Shown: positions 35,434 to 44,553, counted from the first letter of the stretch. The stretch: DNA of 64,000 nucleotides from CAXXOK01 sp001604115 (GCA_034928535.1 JAYFOV010000019.1:1-64000); one strand, 5' to 3'. Made by a program: numbers and translations. The notes: generated by a model from the letters alone, not told the origin.

Positions 35434-36975
35434 ATGCAAGCATCATTGCCCAAGTCCGCAATCCGGCCGCGCGCCCGCACCATCGCCGCGTGGGCGTTTT
35501 TGGTGTCATCCCCCTTTTGGCTGCTCCTGCTGGCATCGCTGCTGAAGGGGCACAGCGCACTGGCCAGCGTGCCCGTATGGACGGATGAGCTGGATTATTG
35601 GCGCGCCGTATATTCCTGGCTCCACGTGGGGTTTGGCGCAGGCTACTCCGGCATCGGGGAGCTTACGGCACTCCTGGGCACGCTGAGCGTGCACGGCATC
35701 GCCCCCATTTTGCTCTATGCGCTGCCCGCCAGCCTGTTTGGTTGGAGCTATGCCAGCATCGTGATCCTCAACAGCGCATGGATCTCGCTGGGCGCGCTGG
35801 CCTATGTACTGCTGTGCCGCCCCAAGGCGCTGGCGGCTGTGTTGCTGGGCGCAGGGCTGATGATCTATGCCCCGGTGATCCTCTACTGCGTGACCTCCAT
35901 GACGGAGCTGGCCAATTACGGCCTGCTGCTCATGTACCTGGCGCTGCTGGCGCGGCTGTACCAATCCCGGCACCGCGCGCGGGAGCTGCCAGCCAAGCGC
36001 CGCTCCCTGGCAGGCGGCATCGCCCTGCTGGCGTGCACCGCGGTCGTGCTGCTGTGCTGCGCCTACCGCATCACCTATGTGGTGCTGTGGCTGCCGCTGC
36101 TGTGGATCGCCTTTGACGGCAAGCCTTCCTTGGGGCTACTCATGAGCCTGCTGCTGATGCTGCTTTTGACCGCCGGCCTGTATGTATGGACAGCGCGCAT
36201 GGCAAGCCCCTTTGCCGCCGGATTCCTGTACAACCTGCTTCGCACGGGCGATGTTGGCCTGTCCCTGCAGATGTTTTTGAGCCACGGCAAGGCCAATTTG
36301 ATGGATTACTTCATCCTGCCGCCGGGCAACCCCATGGAGGCTGCGCAGCGCATGCTGTATTGCGGCATGATGGCGCTGACCCTGCTGGGCTCCTGGGTGC
36401 GGGTGCAGCGCGTGGATGGCCGTACCCGGTTGGTGACCGGGCTCAACCGCGTGAACGCGATGGCGTTCCTGATGCTGTTTTTGCCCTTCCTGATCGTGGT
36501 GAGTCTTTATGAAACCAACGATTGGGCTGATTACCGTACGCTTGCTCCGTTTTTGTGGCTGGTGTTTGCCGCCTGCGTGACTGCCGGGCGCAAGGCGCTG
36601 CCGGCGCTGTTCCTTGCAGGCAGCGCGGCAGTGCTGGTGTTCCTGTTTACTTTAGCACCAGTGGGCGCCTTCAGCGATGCGGCGCGCTTCACCCCCGCCG
36701 CGCCATCGGCTGAGATGCAGGAGCTGGCCTCGGCCATCCCCTACGAGCCGGACGCCGCGGATCCCTTCCGCAACACGGTGCGCACGGATCTGTTCACCCT
36801 GGACACCGTACGCCTGCTGCATCCCGGTCTGGGCATCCAAACCGGCTGGTTCACCGAGGACAGCGTGGGCAAAAGCGAGTGGGTCTTGACTGATTACCTC
36901 AAGATTCCGTTGGAAGGCTATACCCTGGTGGTCAAAAACGGGAGCGGCAGCGTGTACCGCCGCGTCGCTCCCTGA
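35434..36975 (+). CDS. Polytopic membrane protein, GT-C glycosyltransferase-like
   Basis: 513 aa. The start at 35434 is supported by AAAGGGG and the GGT context. About eleven membrane helices are visible from residue 20 to 420, followed by a roughly 90-residue outer tail. The first outer loop reads VWTDELDYWRAVYSWLHVGF. An acidic DE pair followed by aromatic residues in that loop is typical of GT-C lipid-sugar-dependent glycosyltransferases. A second acidic loop (SLYETNDWADYRTLAPFLW) lies before the last helices. The assignment is only by shape and motif, and no family is recognised firmly. The next gene follows 17 bases later. Confidence 0.7.
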   Translation: MQASLPKSAIRPRARTIAAWAFLVSSPFWLLLLASLLKGHSALASVPVWTDELDYWRAVYSWLHVGFGAGYSGIGELTALLGTLSVHGIAPILLYALPASLFGWSYASIVILNSAWISLGALAYVLLCRPKALAAVLLGAGLMIYAPVILYCVTSMTELANYGLLLMYLALLARLYQSRHRARELPAKRRSLAGGIALLACTAVVLLCCAYRITYVVLWLPLLWIAFDGKPSLGLLMSLLLMLLLTAGLYVWTARMASPFAAGFLYNLLRTGDVGLSLQMFLSHGKANLMDYFILPPGNPMEAAQRMLYCGMMALTLLGSWVRVQRVDGRTRLVTGLNRVNAMAFLMLFLPFLIVVSLYETNDWADYRTLAPFLWLVFAACVTAGRKALPALFLAGSAAVLVFLFTLAPVGAFSDAARFTPAAPSAEMQELASAIPYEPDAADPFRNTVRTDLFTLDTVRLLHPGLGIQTGWFTEDSVGKSEWVLTDYLKIPLEGYTLVVKNGSGSVYRRVAP

Positions 36976-36992
36976 AAAGCAGGTTGAGGCAC

Positions 36993-38234
36993 ATGAGTTT
37001 TTTCAAGCAGGAACGTTCCTTGGGCAAGTACATAGCAGCGCTGGGCGCGTTGATCCTGGGGTATATCGTATTCATGGCGCTGATGCAGCGTCCGGCCAGC
37101 GATATCAGCATCCACGCGGCCTGGGCGCAGCAGGGCAGCTTTAGCAACCCCAAAACCTTTGTGTACCGCGCCGCGCACCCGCTGTGGCATGTGATCGTGG
37201 CGCTGTTGCTGCGGGTGGGGCTGCCGCTGGATGTGAGCGCATCCCTGCTCACGGCGCTGTGCAAAGCGGGCGAGGTATGGCTGCTCATCACCCTGGCGGA
37301 AACGCTCATCGGCAAGCGCGGCTGGCTCGCGGTCGTGAGCGGTGTACTGGCCAGCGTGGTCACGGCCGTCTGGGTGCCGGTGATCAATACGCAGATCTAT
37401 CTGGGTATCGGATCGCCCAACACCTGGCACAGCCCCACCCAGCTGATGGCCATGGTGCTGATGCTGATCATCCTGCCCTACATGGCGCAGCTGATGGAAG
37501 GCTACCAGCGCAGGCTGCCCTCCGAGGGCGAAGCCGCCACCCTCCCTTGGCGCAAAGTGATCCTGCTGGGCGGGCTGCTGGCCACAAGCCTGCTGGCCAA
37601 GCCCACGTTCATGCAGGCATTTTTCCCCGCGGCGTGCCTGTACTGCCTGATTTTATGGATCCGCAAGCCCAAGAACACGCCATTTTTCCTGCGCATGCTG
37701 GTGGCCGCCGCGCCCGCAATTTTAATGATGGGGCTGCAATACCTGTTCTATTTTGGGCAGATCATCCCCACGCAGGGCGGCATGGCCATTGCCTTGAGCT
37801 GGGAAAAAACAGGCGATGTGGCCCTGAGCGTGCTGCTGACGCGGCTGTTCCCGCTGTTTGTGCTGCTGACGATGCTGGATCGGGAAGCCTTGCAAAAGCC
37901 CCTGTACCAGCTGGCACTGCTGATGGACATCGTCAGCATCCTGGAAATGCTGATATTTTCCGAGACGGGGCACCGCGCGGCGGATGGCAACCTGGGCTGG
38001 GCCATGATGGGCTCGGCGCTCATGCTGTGGGCGCTCACGCTGCCGGTGTTCCTCAACAAACTGGTGCGCTGGCTGCAGCGCCGCAGGGCGGCTGCCGAAG
38101 GCCAACCTTACCTGACAAGCCACCCCAAGCTGGAGCCCGTAAAGTGGGCGGTCGGCACGCTGTTGCTGTTGTGGCATGTAGCCACCGGTGTGTATTATGT
38201 GATCTACTTGCTGACCACGAATTTTGTGCTGTAA
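36993..38234 (+). CDS. Polytopic membrane protein, possible partner of the upstream GT-C-like protein
   Basis: 413 aa, ATG at 36993 with AGGTTGAGG upstream. About ten membrane helices. The first outer loop contains PASDISIHAAWAQQGSFSNPKTF, and the loop after helix 4 has NTQIYLGIGSPNTWHSPTQL. The C-terminus is a short membrane end. It shares the general pattern of the preceding gene (acidic first loop, multiple helices) without obvious sequence identity. Likely co-transcribed with it. The pair may build or modify a surface glycan, but this is inferred from topology only. Confidence 0.65.
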   Translation: MSFFKQERSLGKYIAALGALILGYIVFMALMQRPASDISIHAAWAQQGSFSNPKTFVYRAAHPLWHVIVALLLRVGLPLDVSASLLTALCKAGEVWLLITLAETLIGKRGWLAVVSGVLASVVTAVWVPVINTQIYLGIGSPNTWHSPTQLMAMVLMLIILPYMAQLMEGYQRRLPSEGEAATLPWRKVILLGGLLATSLLAKPTFMQAFFPAACLYCLILWIRKPKNTPFFLRMLVAAAPAILMMGLQYLFYFGQIIPTQGGMAIALSWEKTGDVALSVLLTRLFPLFVLLTMLDREALQKPLYQLALLMDIVSILEMLIFSETGHRAADGNLGWAMMGSALMLWALTLPVFLNKLVRWLQRRRAAAEGQPYLTSHPKLEPVKWAVGTLLLLWHVATGVYYVIYLLTTNFVL

Positions 38235-38264
38235 AAGCTTTTTCCCGCTTGCGGGCCAACCGTC

Positions 38265-38300
38265 AAACACCCCTGCCGACCAAGGTCGGCAGGGGTGTTT
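38265..38300 (+). terminator. Terminator of the membrane-protein operon
   Basis: A perfect 17-bp stem (arms 38265-38281 and 38284-38300) with a tiny loop ends in GTTT. It lies 31 bases after the stop. Confidence 0.85.
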
Positions 38301-38587
38301 GGCAATGCAAGCAGGCCGGATCAGGGTGAATCCTCTGTGGGTTCCAGTTTCCAGCACGTGAAACCCTTGTTGGGTGTGGGGCAAGCCCCAGCGGCCCGCA
38401 TACCAGGCTTATGCCACAGCGGGCGAACAGCCCGCAGGGCTATGTCGCAAGCAGTGATGGCAATATGGCAGAGAGATTGCCCAGTCAAGCACCCTGACGC
38501 CCTGGTTGGGCAGGGTGCCTGACCGGGCAGGGCAAACCATCTGTGTGCCAGGGTGGCGCGCCGCCTACCCCGCGGGGGTCAGATCCC
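38301..38587. other. Gap without a supported gene
   Basis: It holds two weak hairpins, GCGGGC/GCCCGC near 38418 and GCACCCTG/CAGGGTGC (38489-38518). The latter could end the leftward bceB-like transcript. No coding region is supported. Confidence 0.45.
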
Positions 38588-40561
38588 TTAGAACTTGACC
38601 ATCTTGTAATACGTTTTGGCTGTGTTGTGGTAGAACAGCCAGTACAACAATGCAACCCCCACCGCCGCGCCCAGGCTGTTCATGGCGATATAGGGCAGAT
38701 CCAGCAACCCAAAGAGCGCCAGCATGAGTGAAATCATGTGCAGCGCACCGGCCACATGGCACACCGCCACCAGCAAGGGCAGGAAAAACACCAGCAGGAT
38801 CTGCCGCCGCACGGTGGCGCGCACTTCCTCCCCGCTCATCCCCACCTGCTGCAGGATGATGAAGCGGTCGTGATCCTGATACCCTTCGCTGATCTGCTTG
38901 AAATAGATGATCAGCGCCGTACCCATCAGGAAGATCAGCCCCAGAAAGATGCCCATGAACAGGAACCCGCCATGCAGGGAGTACCACTCCTGACGCAGGG
39001 CATCCTTGACGCGCAGGTTGTGCCCGTGCCACGCCTCCATGTCGCCAGCCGCCTGGGTGTAGCGGGCAACGGCGGCTTCATCCCCTGTGATGTTCCATTG
39101 TACAGTGTAGACGGGCGCGTTCCCGTTCTCCTGGTTTCCGGCCGCCGCGAGCACCGCCTGCGCAGTAGGATCGTCCGGCACAAAGAGGAACATCTTGTAA
39201 AACGCGCTGCCCGTGCTCATGCAGGGCACCACAGCCAGCGGCTCCAGCCTGCGCATGGTCAGGGTTTGCCCATTGAGCGCAAATGTCTGCGGCACAAAGG
39301 GCGCCGTGGAGTAGAAGGCTGCTTCCCCGGACGCCAGATCCAGTGGCGCGCCTTCCAGCATGGCATAGGCATCCTGTGTGAGCACGAGCACCGTTTGCAG
39401 CCGGCCATAATCGTTCACGCTGCGGTAGGTCAGCGCATCGGCACGGATCATCTGCCCATCCGCTACGGCCAGCGTCGTCTCATAGCCGCGGAAGGCGAAT
39501 TGATCGCGGATCGTCACGCCCATCCGCGCCGCCAGCGCATCGTTTTGGGTGAGCACAGCCTGCTGCTCCGCCAGGGTTTCCAGCGAGATCTGCATATCGG
39601 AGGGGTAATACTCGGTGAGCATTTTCTCTGAGCCGGCATACATGGCGACTGTGGTGCCAATGGTCACCATGGCCATCGTGCACAGGATGGCGATGCTCGC
39701 AAGCCCTGCCGCATTTTGCTTCATACGGTACAGCATACCCGATACCGTCACAAAATGGCGCGGCTGGTAATAGTAACGCCGGTTGCGTTTGAGCAATTTG
39801 AGCACCGCGATGCTCCCGGAGAGGAACAGCAGGTAGGTGCCTATGATCACCAGCACCACAGCCACAAAAAACAAGGCGATGGCAGCCATGGGGTTTTGCA
39901 CCATTTGGGCGATGGCGTAACCCCCGCCCATGCACAGTACGCCCAGCACCGCAAGCGGCCAGCGCGCCTTAGGTTCCTTTTCCCCGGTCTGCCCGCCCTT
40001 GAACAGCTGGATGGGGCTGGTCATGCGCACATGCAAGCTGTTGTATAGCATCAGCAGCAAAAACAGTCCTGCAAAGAGTGCCGTGGTCAGCCACAGCGCC
40101 TGCACGCTGACCGAGCCCACCAAGGGAACGTCGATGCGGATCGCCAAGCGGATGAGCAGGAACAGCAGCCGTGACAGCAGGATGCCCAGCGCCAGCCCCA
40201 GCACCATGGCCATGAGCCAGGTCAGGCTCAGCTCATGGCGGATCACCCGGCCGATGTGCTTCTTTTCCATGCCCAGGATGCTGTACAACCCCATCTCCCG
40301 TTTGCGGCGCTTGATGAGGAAACTGTTGGCATAAAACAGGAATATGCCCGCAAAGAGCGCCACCACCACGGCGCCGAAACCCAAGATGGTCATAAACTGC
40401 ACGCCGCCGTGCACTGCGGCCAGCCCGGGGTCAAAAGTGATCATCAGAAAACTGTACATCGAAAAAATCAGCAGCACGGAAGCCGTGAGAAACGGCAAAT
40501 AGGTCTGCCGGTTTTTCCACAGGTTGCCCATGGCCAGGCGCAGGTAAATCAGCTTAGTCAA
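38588..40561 (-). CDS. BceB-like ABC transporter permease
   Basis: 657 aa from a TTG start at 40559-40561 (GGGGGTG upstream). An ATG at 40576 and a GTG at 40570 are alternatives. The layout is that of BceB: one helix, then clusters of membrane helices (about 13-240). A large outer domain of about 220 residues follows (from SEKMLTEYYPSDMQ to MEAWHGHNLRVKD), and the last helices close the protein. In this family the outer domain senses antimicrobial peptides such as bacitracin, and the transporter signals to a two-component system. That system is encoded just upstream. The stop codon of the ATPase gene overlaps this start. Confidence 0.87.
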   Translation of the reverse strand: MTKLIYLRLAMGNLWKNRQTYLPFLTASVLLIFSMYSFLMITFDPGLAAVHGGVQFMTILGFGAVVVALFAGIFLFYANSFLIKRRKREMGLYSILGMEKKHIGRVIRHELSLTWLMAMVLGLALGILLSRLLFLLIRLAIRIDVPLVGSVSVQALWLTTALFAGLFLLLMLYNSLHVRMTSPIQLFKGGQTGEKEPKARWPLAVLGVLCMGGGYAIAQMVQNPMAAIALFFVAVVLVIIGTYLLFLSGSIAVLKLLKRNRRYYYQPRHFVTVSGMLYRMKQNAAGLASIAILCTMAMVTIGTTVAMYAGSEKMLTEYYPSDMQISLETLAEQQAVLTQNDALAARMGVTIRDQFAFRGYETTLAVADGQMIRADALTYRSVNDYGRLQTVLVLTQDAYAMLEGAPLDLASGEAAFYSTAPFVPQTFALNGQTLTMRRLEPLAVVPCMSTGSAFYKMFLFVPDDPTAQAVLAAAGNQENGNAPVYTVQWNITGDEAAVARYTQAAGDMEAWHGHNLRVKDALRQEWYSLHGGFLFMGIFLGLIFLMGTALIIYFKQISEGYQDHDRFIILQQVGMSGEEVRATVRRQILLVFFLPLLVAVCHVAGALHMISLMLALFGLLDLPYIAMNSLGAAVGVALLYWLFYHNTAKTYYKMVKF

Positions 40562-41321
40562 TGCCCGCACCCCCATCGCTGAGCGCGATAAGCGTGGCGA
40601 TGACCTTCTGGTAAAACGCATCGCGCGCAGTCTGGCCGCGGTATAGCTGGTTGTAGACCTGCCCGTCTTTGATGAACAGCACCCGGGAAGCATAACTGGC
40701 CGCCTGCGCGCTGTGGGTGACCATGAGCAGGGTTTGGCCGGTGGCGTTGACCTCGGTGAACATGCGCATCAGCCGCGTGGCCGCCTTGCTGTCCAGCGCG
40801 CCGGTGGGTTCATCGGCCAGCAGCAGGCGCGGTTGGGTGATCAGTGCGCGCGCAACGGCGGTGCGCTGCTTTTGGCCGCCGCTCACCTCATAGGGAAACT
40901 TCAGCTCCAGCCCGGACAGGCCGAGTTTGGTCACCAGCGGAGCCAGGCGGGTTTCCATCTCCTGCACCGTTTTGCTTTGCAGCACCAGCGGCAGCAGAAT
41001 GTTGTCCCGGATGGAAAACGTGTCCAGCAAGTTAAAATCCTGGAACACAAACCCAAGGTGATCCCGCCGGAAAGCGGCCTTCTCCTTGTCCTGAACATCC
41101 GCAAAGGAGCGCCCCTCCAGCAGCACCTGCCCGCCGGTAGGGGTGTCCAGCGCCGCCAGAATGTTCAGCAGCGTGGTCTTGCCGCTGCCGCTTTCCCCCA
41201 TGATGGCGACAAACTCCCCTGCATCCACCGCAAAGGATACATCCGAAAGCGCTTGTACCTTCTGCGCGCCAAAACGAGTGGTGTAAATTTTTTGCAGATT
41301 TTTAACTTCCAACAATGCCAT
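40554..41321 (-). CDS. BceA-like ABC transporter ATP-binding protein
   Basis: 255 aa. The start at 41319-41321 has GAAGGGAT at good spacing. Walker A is GESGSGKT, the signature region is EVSGGQKQRTAVARAL, Walker B is LLLADEPTGALD and the H-loop is THS. This is the MacB/BceA class of ATPases. It works with the downstream overlapping permease in peptide resistance or flux sensing. A BceR-type operator lies 93 bases upstream. Confidence 0.92.
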   Translation of the reverse strand: MALLEVKNLQKIYTTRFGAQKVQALSDVSFAVDAGEFVAIMGESGSGKTTLLNILAALDTPTGGQVLLEGRSFADVQDKEKAAFRRDHLGFVFQDFNLLDTFSIRDNILLPLVLQSKTVQEMETRLAPLVTKLGLSGLELKFPYEVSGGQKQRTAVARALITQPRLLLADEPTGALDSKAATRLMRMFTEVNATGQTLLMVTHSAQAASYASRVLFIKDGQVYNQLYRGQTARDAFYQKVIATLIALSDGGAGID

Positions 41322-41413
41322 ATGGTTCATCCCTTCTGCGCCGCGTGAGCAGGACGCCCTTACAGCATAGCGTTGTATGGATCCGCCTGCCATAACTGCG
41401 GCTTACGATGGGC

Positions 41414-41427
41414 TTACACTTTTGTAA
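41414..41427 (-). promoter_or_regulatory. BceR-type operator upstream of the transporter
   Basis: TTACA-CTTT-TGTAA is an exact match to the TnACA-N4-TGTAA pattern known for BceR-like regulators. A second GGCTTAC word lies at 41401-41406, giving a partial second copy. A TATGCT (-10 candidate, 41364-41369) lies about 45 bases further along the leftward direction, so the operator is at the position expected for an activator. The rest of the 41322-41601 gap has no gene. Confidence 0.65.
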
Positions 41428-41560
41428 GGAACGCTAAGCCCACCGGCGCCTCGATGCCGGCTTCCCGCCCATGACTGCAGCAGGGCGGGCAATGCCGCGC
41501 GGCCGCTGGGTAAGCATCGCGGCAGGAGAGGTGGTTCCTGCGCTGTAACGCCCAGAATCG

Positions 41561-41584
41561 GGCGGCTTTGCGCGGCAAAGCGCC
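41561..41584 (-). terminator. Possible terminator of the sensor kinase gene
   Basis: GCTTTGC and GCAAAGC pair around a GCG loop and are extended by GGC/GCC. It lies 18 bases after the kinase stop. No T-tract is present, so the call is moderate. Confidence 0.45.
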
Positions 41585-41601
41585 GCTGTTGCCGCCTTTG
41601 C

Positions 41602-42624
41602 CTAGGAGAATGCCTCAAACCCTTCCCGCCCAAGCCGGAACACCACGCGGGTGCCGCCTTCCTGCGGGCTCTCAATGTGCAGGCCGTGCCCCAGCTTGTC
41701 GCAGGCCTGTTTACACAGGTACAGGCCAATGCCCGTACTTTTTTCCAGTTCGCGCACATTGCGCCCACCGCTCCCGGTAAAACCGCGCTCAAACACACGG
41801 GGCAGATCCTCCGGGCGGATGCCTGCGCCGGTATCGGTGATGGTGAGCAGGAGCGGCTCCTCCAGCCGGATGGTGATGCTGCCGCCCTCCGGCGTATACT
41901 TGAGCGCATTGGTCAGCACCTGGGTGATGGCCATGCCCAGCCACTTGGCATCCGACAGCGCGACGCCCTCAAAGGGCTGCATGACCAGCCGGATGCGCCG
42001 GTACAGGAAGATGGGGCGCAGTTTTTTGACCAGCGCGCTCACCAGCGGGTACAGCGTCACATCCGCCAGGGCGAGGTCGTTTTGCATGCTTTGCAGGCGC
42101 TGAAAGGTGAGCGCCGCATCGGCGTATTGACCGATCTTGAATACCTCCTGGCGCATCAGCGCGCGCGGGGGCGGCTCGCTGCTCTGCGCCATCAGATCCA
42201 GCGCGGCGATCGGGGTTTTGATTTGGTGCACCCATAAGGTAAAGTAGTCCAAGCGTTCTTTCTCGGCCAGTGTCGCCCGTTCCAGCGCCTCCCGCTGGGC
42301 TGCCTGATAGGCGAGCGACAGCCTGCGGAAATCCCCTGTGAGCGCATTGGTGGCGGCGGGCAGGTCTGCCGCATCGGGGGGCAGGTGCCGGAGTGCATCC
42401 CACAGCTCCATCTGCACCCGCGCATACCGCAGAAAGGAGCGCGTCCCCATCCACAATGCGCCCATGCCCACCAGCAGCAGCGCGTAGCCCAACTCCTGCA
42501 CGGAGCCACGCCCCAGCCAATGCATGCCCACAAACACTGCGGGAATCAGCGCCACCGCCAGCAGCGCGCCGCGCACCGTGCCTGCCCAGCCGCTGACCAA
42601 CCGTAACAAAGCCTTGCCCTTCAT
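41602..42624 (-). CDS. BceS-like sensor histidine kinase
   Basis: 340 aa. Two membrane helices at about 15-35 and 44-64 have almost no outer loop, the mark of intramembrane-sensing kinases that listen to a BceAB transporter. The H-box is FTLWVHQIKTPIAALDLM. N-box is LTNALKYTPEG and G-box regions are DTGAGIRPEDLPRVFERGF and STGIGLYL. It overlaps the response regulator gene (ATGA). The transporter genes follow after 280 bases on the same strand. Confidence 0.92.
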   Translation of the reverse strand: MKGKALLRLVSGWAGTVRGALLAVALIPAVFVGMHWLGRGSVQELGYALLLVGMGALWMGTRSFLRYARVQMELWDALRHLPPDAADLPAATNALTGDFRRLSLAYQAAQREALERATLAEKERLDYFTLWVHQIKTPIAALDLMAQSSEPPPRALMRQEVFKIGQYADAALTFQRLQSMQNDLALADVTLYPLVSALVKKLRPIFLYRRIRLVMQPFEGVALSDAKWLGMAITQVLTNALKYTPEGGSITIRLEEPLLLTITDTGAGIRPEDLPRVFERGFTGSGGRNVRELEKSTGIGLYLCKQACDKLGHGLHIESPQEGGTRVVFRLGREGFEAFS

Positions 42625-43298
42625 TGTGCCTCCACCAGGTAGCCCTGCCCCTTGCGCGTGACCACAAAATCCTGAAGGCCAAAATCCTCCAGCTTTTTCC
42701 GCAGGCGCGCCACATTGACGGTCAGGGTGTTGTCATCAATGAACAGATCGCTGTCCCACAGGCGCTGCATGAGGGTATCACGCCCTACCACCGTGCCCTT
42801 GTGCTCCAGCAGCGTTTGCAGGATGCGGCACTCGTTGCGGGTCAGCTCCAGCTTATCCCCGCCCAGCAGCAACAGGCTCTGCCCCGCGTCCAGCAAAGCG
42901 CCCCGGTGCGCCGGCAGGGTCTGCGCGCCGGCAAAATCATACGCACGGCGCAGCAGCGCGCCGATCTTGGCCACCACCACATCCATGTCAAAGGGCTTGG
43001 TGATGAAATCATCCCCGCCCATGGACATGGCCATGACCATATCCATACTGCCGGTGTTGCCGGAGATGAACACGATGGGCGCGGTGGAAATCCGGCGGAT
43101 GCGCTCGCACCAGTGATAGCCGTTGCAATAGGGCAACGTCACGTCCATGAGCACCATGTGAGGCTGCACGGCGGCAAACACGGCCTCCACATCCATCAGG
43201 TTTCCGCAGACCTCCGCATCATAGCCCCACTTTTGCAGCGCTGCACACAGCAGGCTGGCGACGGTGGGATCGTCCTCTACGATCAATATTTTATACAT
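42621..43298 (-). CDS. BceR-like response regulator (OmpR family)
   Basis: 225 aa, TGGAGGG before the start. The receiver domain has the acidic pocket EDD, the phosphorylated Asp in LMDVTLP, a Ser switch in FISGN, and Lys in ITKPFD. An OmpR-type winged helix follows (ELTRNECRILQTLLEHKG ... DDNTLTVNVARLRKKLED). With the overlapping kinase it should activate the BceAB-like genes through the TTACA-N4-TGTAA site at 41414. Confidence 0.93.
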   Translation of the reverse strand: MYKILIVEDDPTVASLLCAALQKWGYDAEVCGNLMDVEAVFAAVQPHMVLMDVTLPYCNGYHWCERIRRISTAPIVFISGNTGSMDMVMAMSMGGDDFITKPFDMDVVVAKIGALLRRAYDFAGAQTLPAHRGALLDAGQSLLLLGGDKLELTRNECRILQTLLEHKGTVVGRDTLMQRLWDSDLFIDDNTLTVNVARLRKKLEDFGLQDFVVTRKGQGYLVEAQ

Positions 43299-43328
43299 TT
43301 GCCCTCCAGCGGGATCAAATCCCCCTTG

Positions 43329-43357
43329 ATTATAGCCACCGCGCTGATTTTGCGCAA
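43329..43357 (-). promoter_or_regulatory. Promoter of the two-component system
   Basis: On the minus strand TTGCGC (43352-43357) and TATAAT (43329-43334) have a 17-base spacer. It is back-to-back with the mscL promoter. Confidence 0.7.
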
Positions 43358-43363
43358 TATGGC

Positions 43364-43392
43364 TTGAAAATGCCGCCGCCAGAGGGTACAAT
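43364..43392 (+). promoter_or_regulatory. Promoter of mscL
   Basis: TTGAAA and TACAAT with a 17-base spacer, 40 bases before the mscL start. It lies six bases from the oppositely directed two-component promoter. Confidence 0.75.
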
Positions 43393-43432
43393 GGTTTCAA
43401 CCCCAAAATATGGCATAAAGGATTGATTGGTT

Positions 43433-43885
43433 ATGAAGAAATTCTTCGCGGATTTCAAGGATTTCATCATGCGCGGCAACATCCTGGATCTGGCCGTCGG
43501 CGTGATGATCGGCGGCGCGTTTGGCAGCATCGTCAGCTCGTTGGTCAATGACATCTTCATGCCGCTGATCGGGCTGCTGCTTGGCGGGCTGAATGTTTCC
43601 GGCGCGTTTTTCGCCTTGGACGGGCAAACCTACGCTTCCCAGGCGGCGGCGGTCGCGGCAGGCGTGGGCACACTCAACTATGGCATGTTCCTGCAAAAGG
43701 TGATCGACTTCCTCATCATGGCATTCTGCATTTTCCTCGTGATTCGCCTGATGGCAAAGCTCATGCCCAAAAAGCCGGCCAAGGAAGCCCGCAAATGCCC
43801 CTTCTGCCTGCAAACCATTGATGACAAGGCCACCCGTTGCCCGCACTGCACCAGCGAGCTGCACAGCGCCGAGAAAACCGTGTGA
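43433..43885 (+). CDS. mscL: Large-conductance mechanosensitive channel with zinc-ribbon tail
   Basis: 150 aa, ATG at 43433. Residues 1-112 are MscL: the N-terminal KKFFADFKDFIMRGNILDLAVGVMIGGAFG, an outer loop, and a second helix around 86-108. It relieves osmotic pressure. Instead of the usual helical C-terminal bundle the tail carries Cys122, Cys125, Cys136 and Cys139 in a CPFC/CPHC zinc-ribbon pattern. Such tails occur in some Bacillota MscL proteins. What the ribbon does is not known. Confidence 0.93.
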   Translation: MKKFFADFKDFIMRGNILDLAVGVMIGGAFGSIVSSLVNDIFMPLIGLLLGGLNVSGAFFALDGQTYASQAAAVAAGVGTLNYGMFLQKVIDFLIMAFCIFLVIRLMAKLMPKKPAKEARKCPFCLQTIDDKATRCPHCTSELHSAEKTV

Positions 43886-43932
43886 CCCCATCCCGGCGGA
43901 CGCCATCCCATCCGGATGCCTGCGGCGTCCAT

Positions 43933-43980
43933 GCAAAAACGCCCCGTGTGCGGATGTTCTCCGCAGGCGGGGCGTTTTGC
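43933..43980. terminator. Bidirectional terminator between mscL and the acetyltransferase gene
   Basis: GCAAAAACGCCCCG pairs with CGGGGCGTTTTGC and encloses TGCGGA/TCCGCA. T-rich ends occur on both strands. It serves the converging mscL and GNAT genes. Confidence 0.85.
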
Positions 43981-44025
43981 AGGCGAGCCGCAACCCTGTG
44001 TAAAAGCGGGCGGGGCGGCGGGGTT

Positions 44026-44553
44026 TCACAGCGTGATCCAGTAGCGTTGCAGGTGCGTATCCTCGGTGGCGCAATACGCCGTATTCTCATACACACCGCC
44101 GCCAGCGAGGATGGTGCGGCGGCTTGCTTCATTTTCCGCCTTGCAGGTGATGAGCACGCGCGTTAGCCCACACTGCCGGCAGTAGGCAAGGCACTCCGCC
44201 AGCATACGTTTGGCGTAGCCCTTGCGGCGCTCCCCCGGCCGCACAGAATAGCCGATGTGCCCGCCATAGTGCAGCAGATAGTCATTGAGCGTATGGCGGT
44301 ATTGGATCATCCCCACGATTTTCCGGTCGCTTTCCCGCACATAGATAAACTGCTCCGCCACCACCATGTTGTCCGGGAGGGTATCCTCCTGCTCCAGCAG
44401 GCGGTTATAATCCAGCCACTGCGCTGCGGTCTCCATGCGGCGCAGTGGACCGGAGCCGTCCATGGAGCTATCCGCCGCAAAAAATTCCGCACGGTAGGCC
44501 TCGATGTCCGCCGCAAATGTCATGTCCGGTTTGCACAGGATACAGTTTTCCAC
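44026..44553 (-). CDS. GNAT-family N-acetyltransferase
   Basis: 175 aa, GTG start with AAGGAG nine bases before. Motif A of the acetyl-CoA site reads YSVRPGERRKGYAKRML. The C-terminal ETNTAYCATEDTHLQRYWI-like ending (ENTAYCATEDTHLQRYWITL) is seen in an uncharacterised GNAT group. The acceptor substrate is unknown. It lies 90 bases downstream of rpsT, beyond its terminator, and may have its own weak promoter, which I cannot identify. Confidence 0.85.
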   Translation of the reverse strand: MENCILCKPDMTFAADIEAYRAEFFAADSSMDGSGPLRRMETAAQWLDYNRLLEQEDTLPDNMVVAEQFIYVRESDRKIVGMIQYRHTLNDYLLHYGGHIGYSVRPGERRKGYAKRMLAECLAYCRQCGLTRVLITCKAENEASRRTILAGGGVYENTAYCATEDTHLQRYWITL

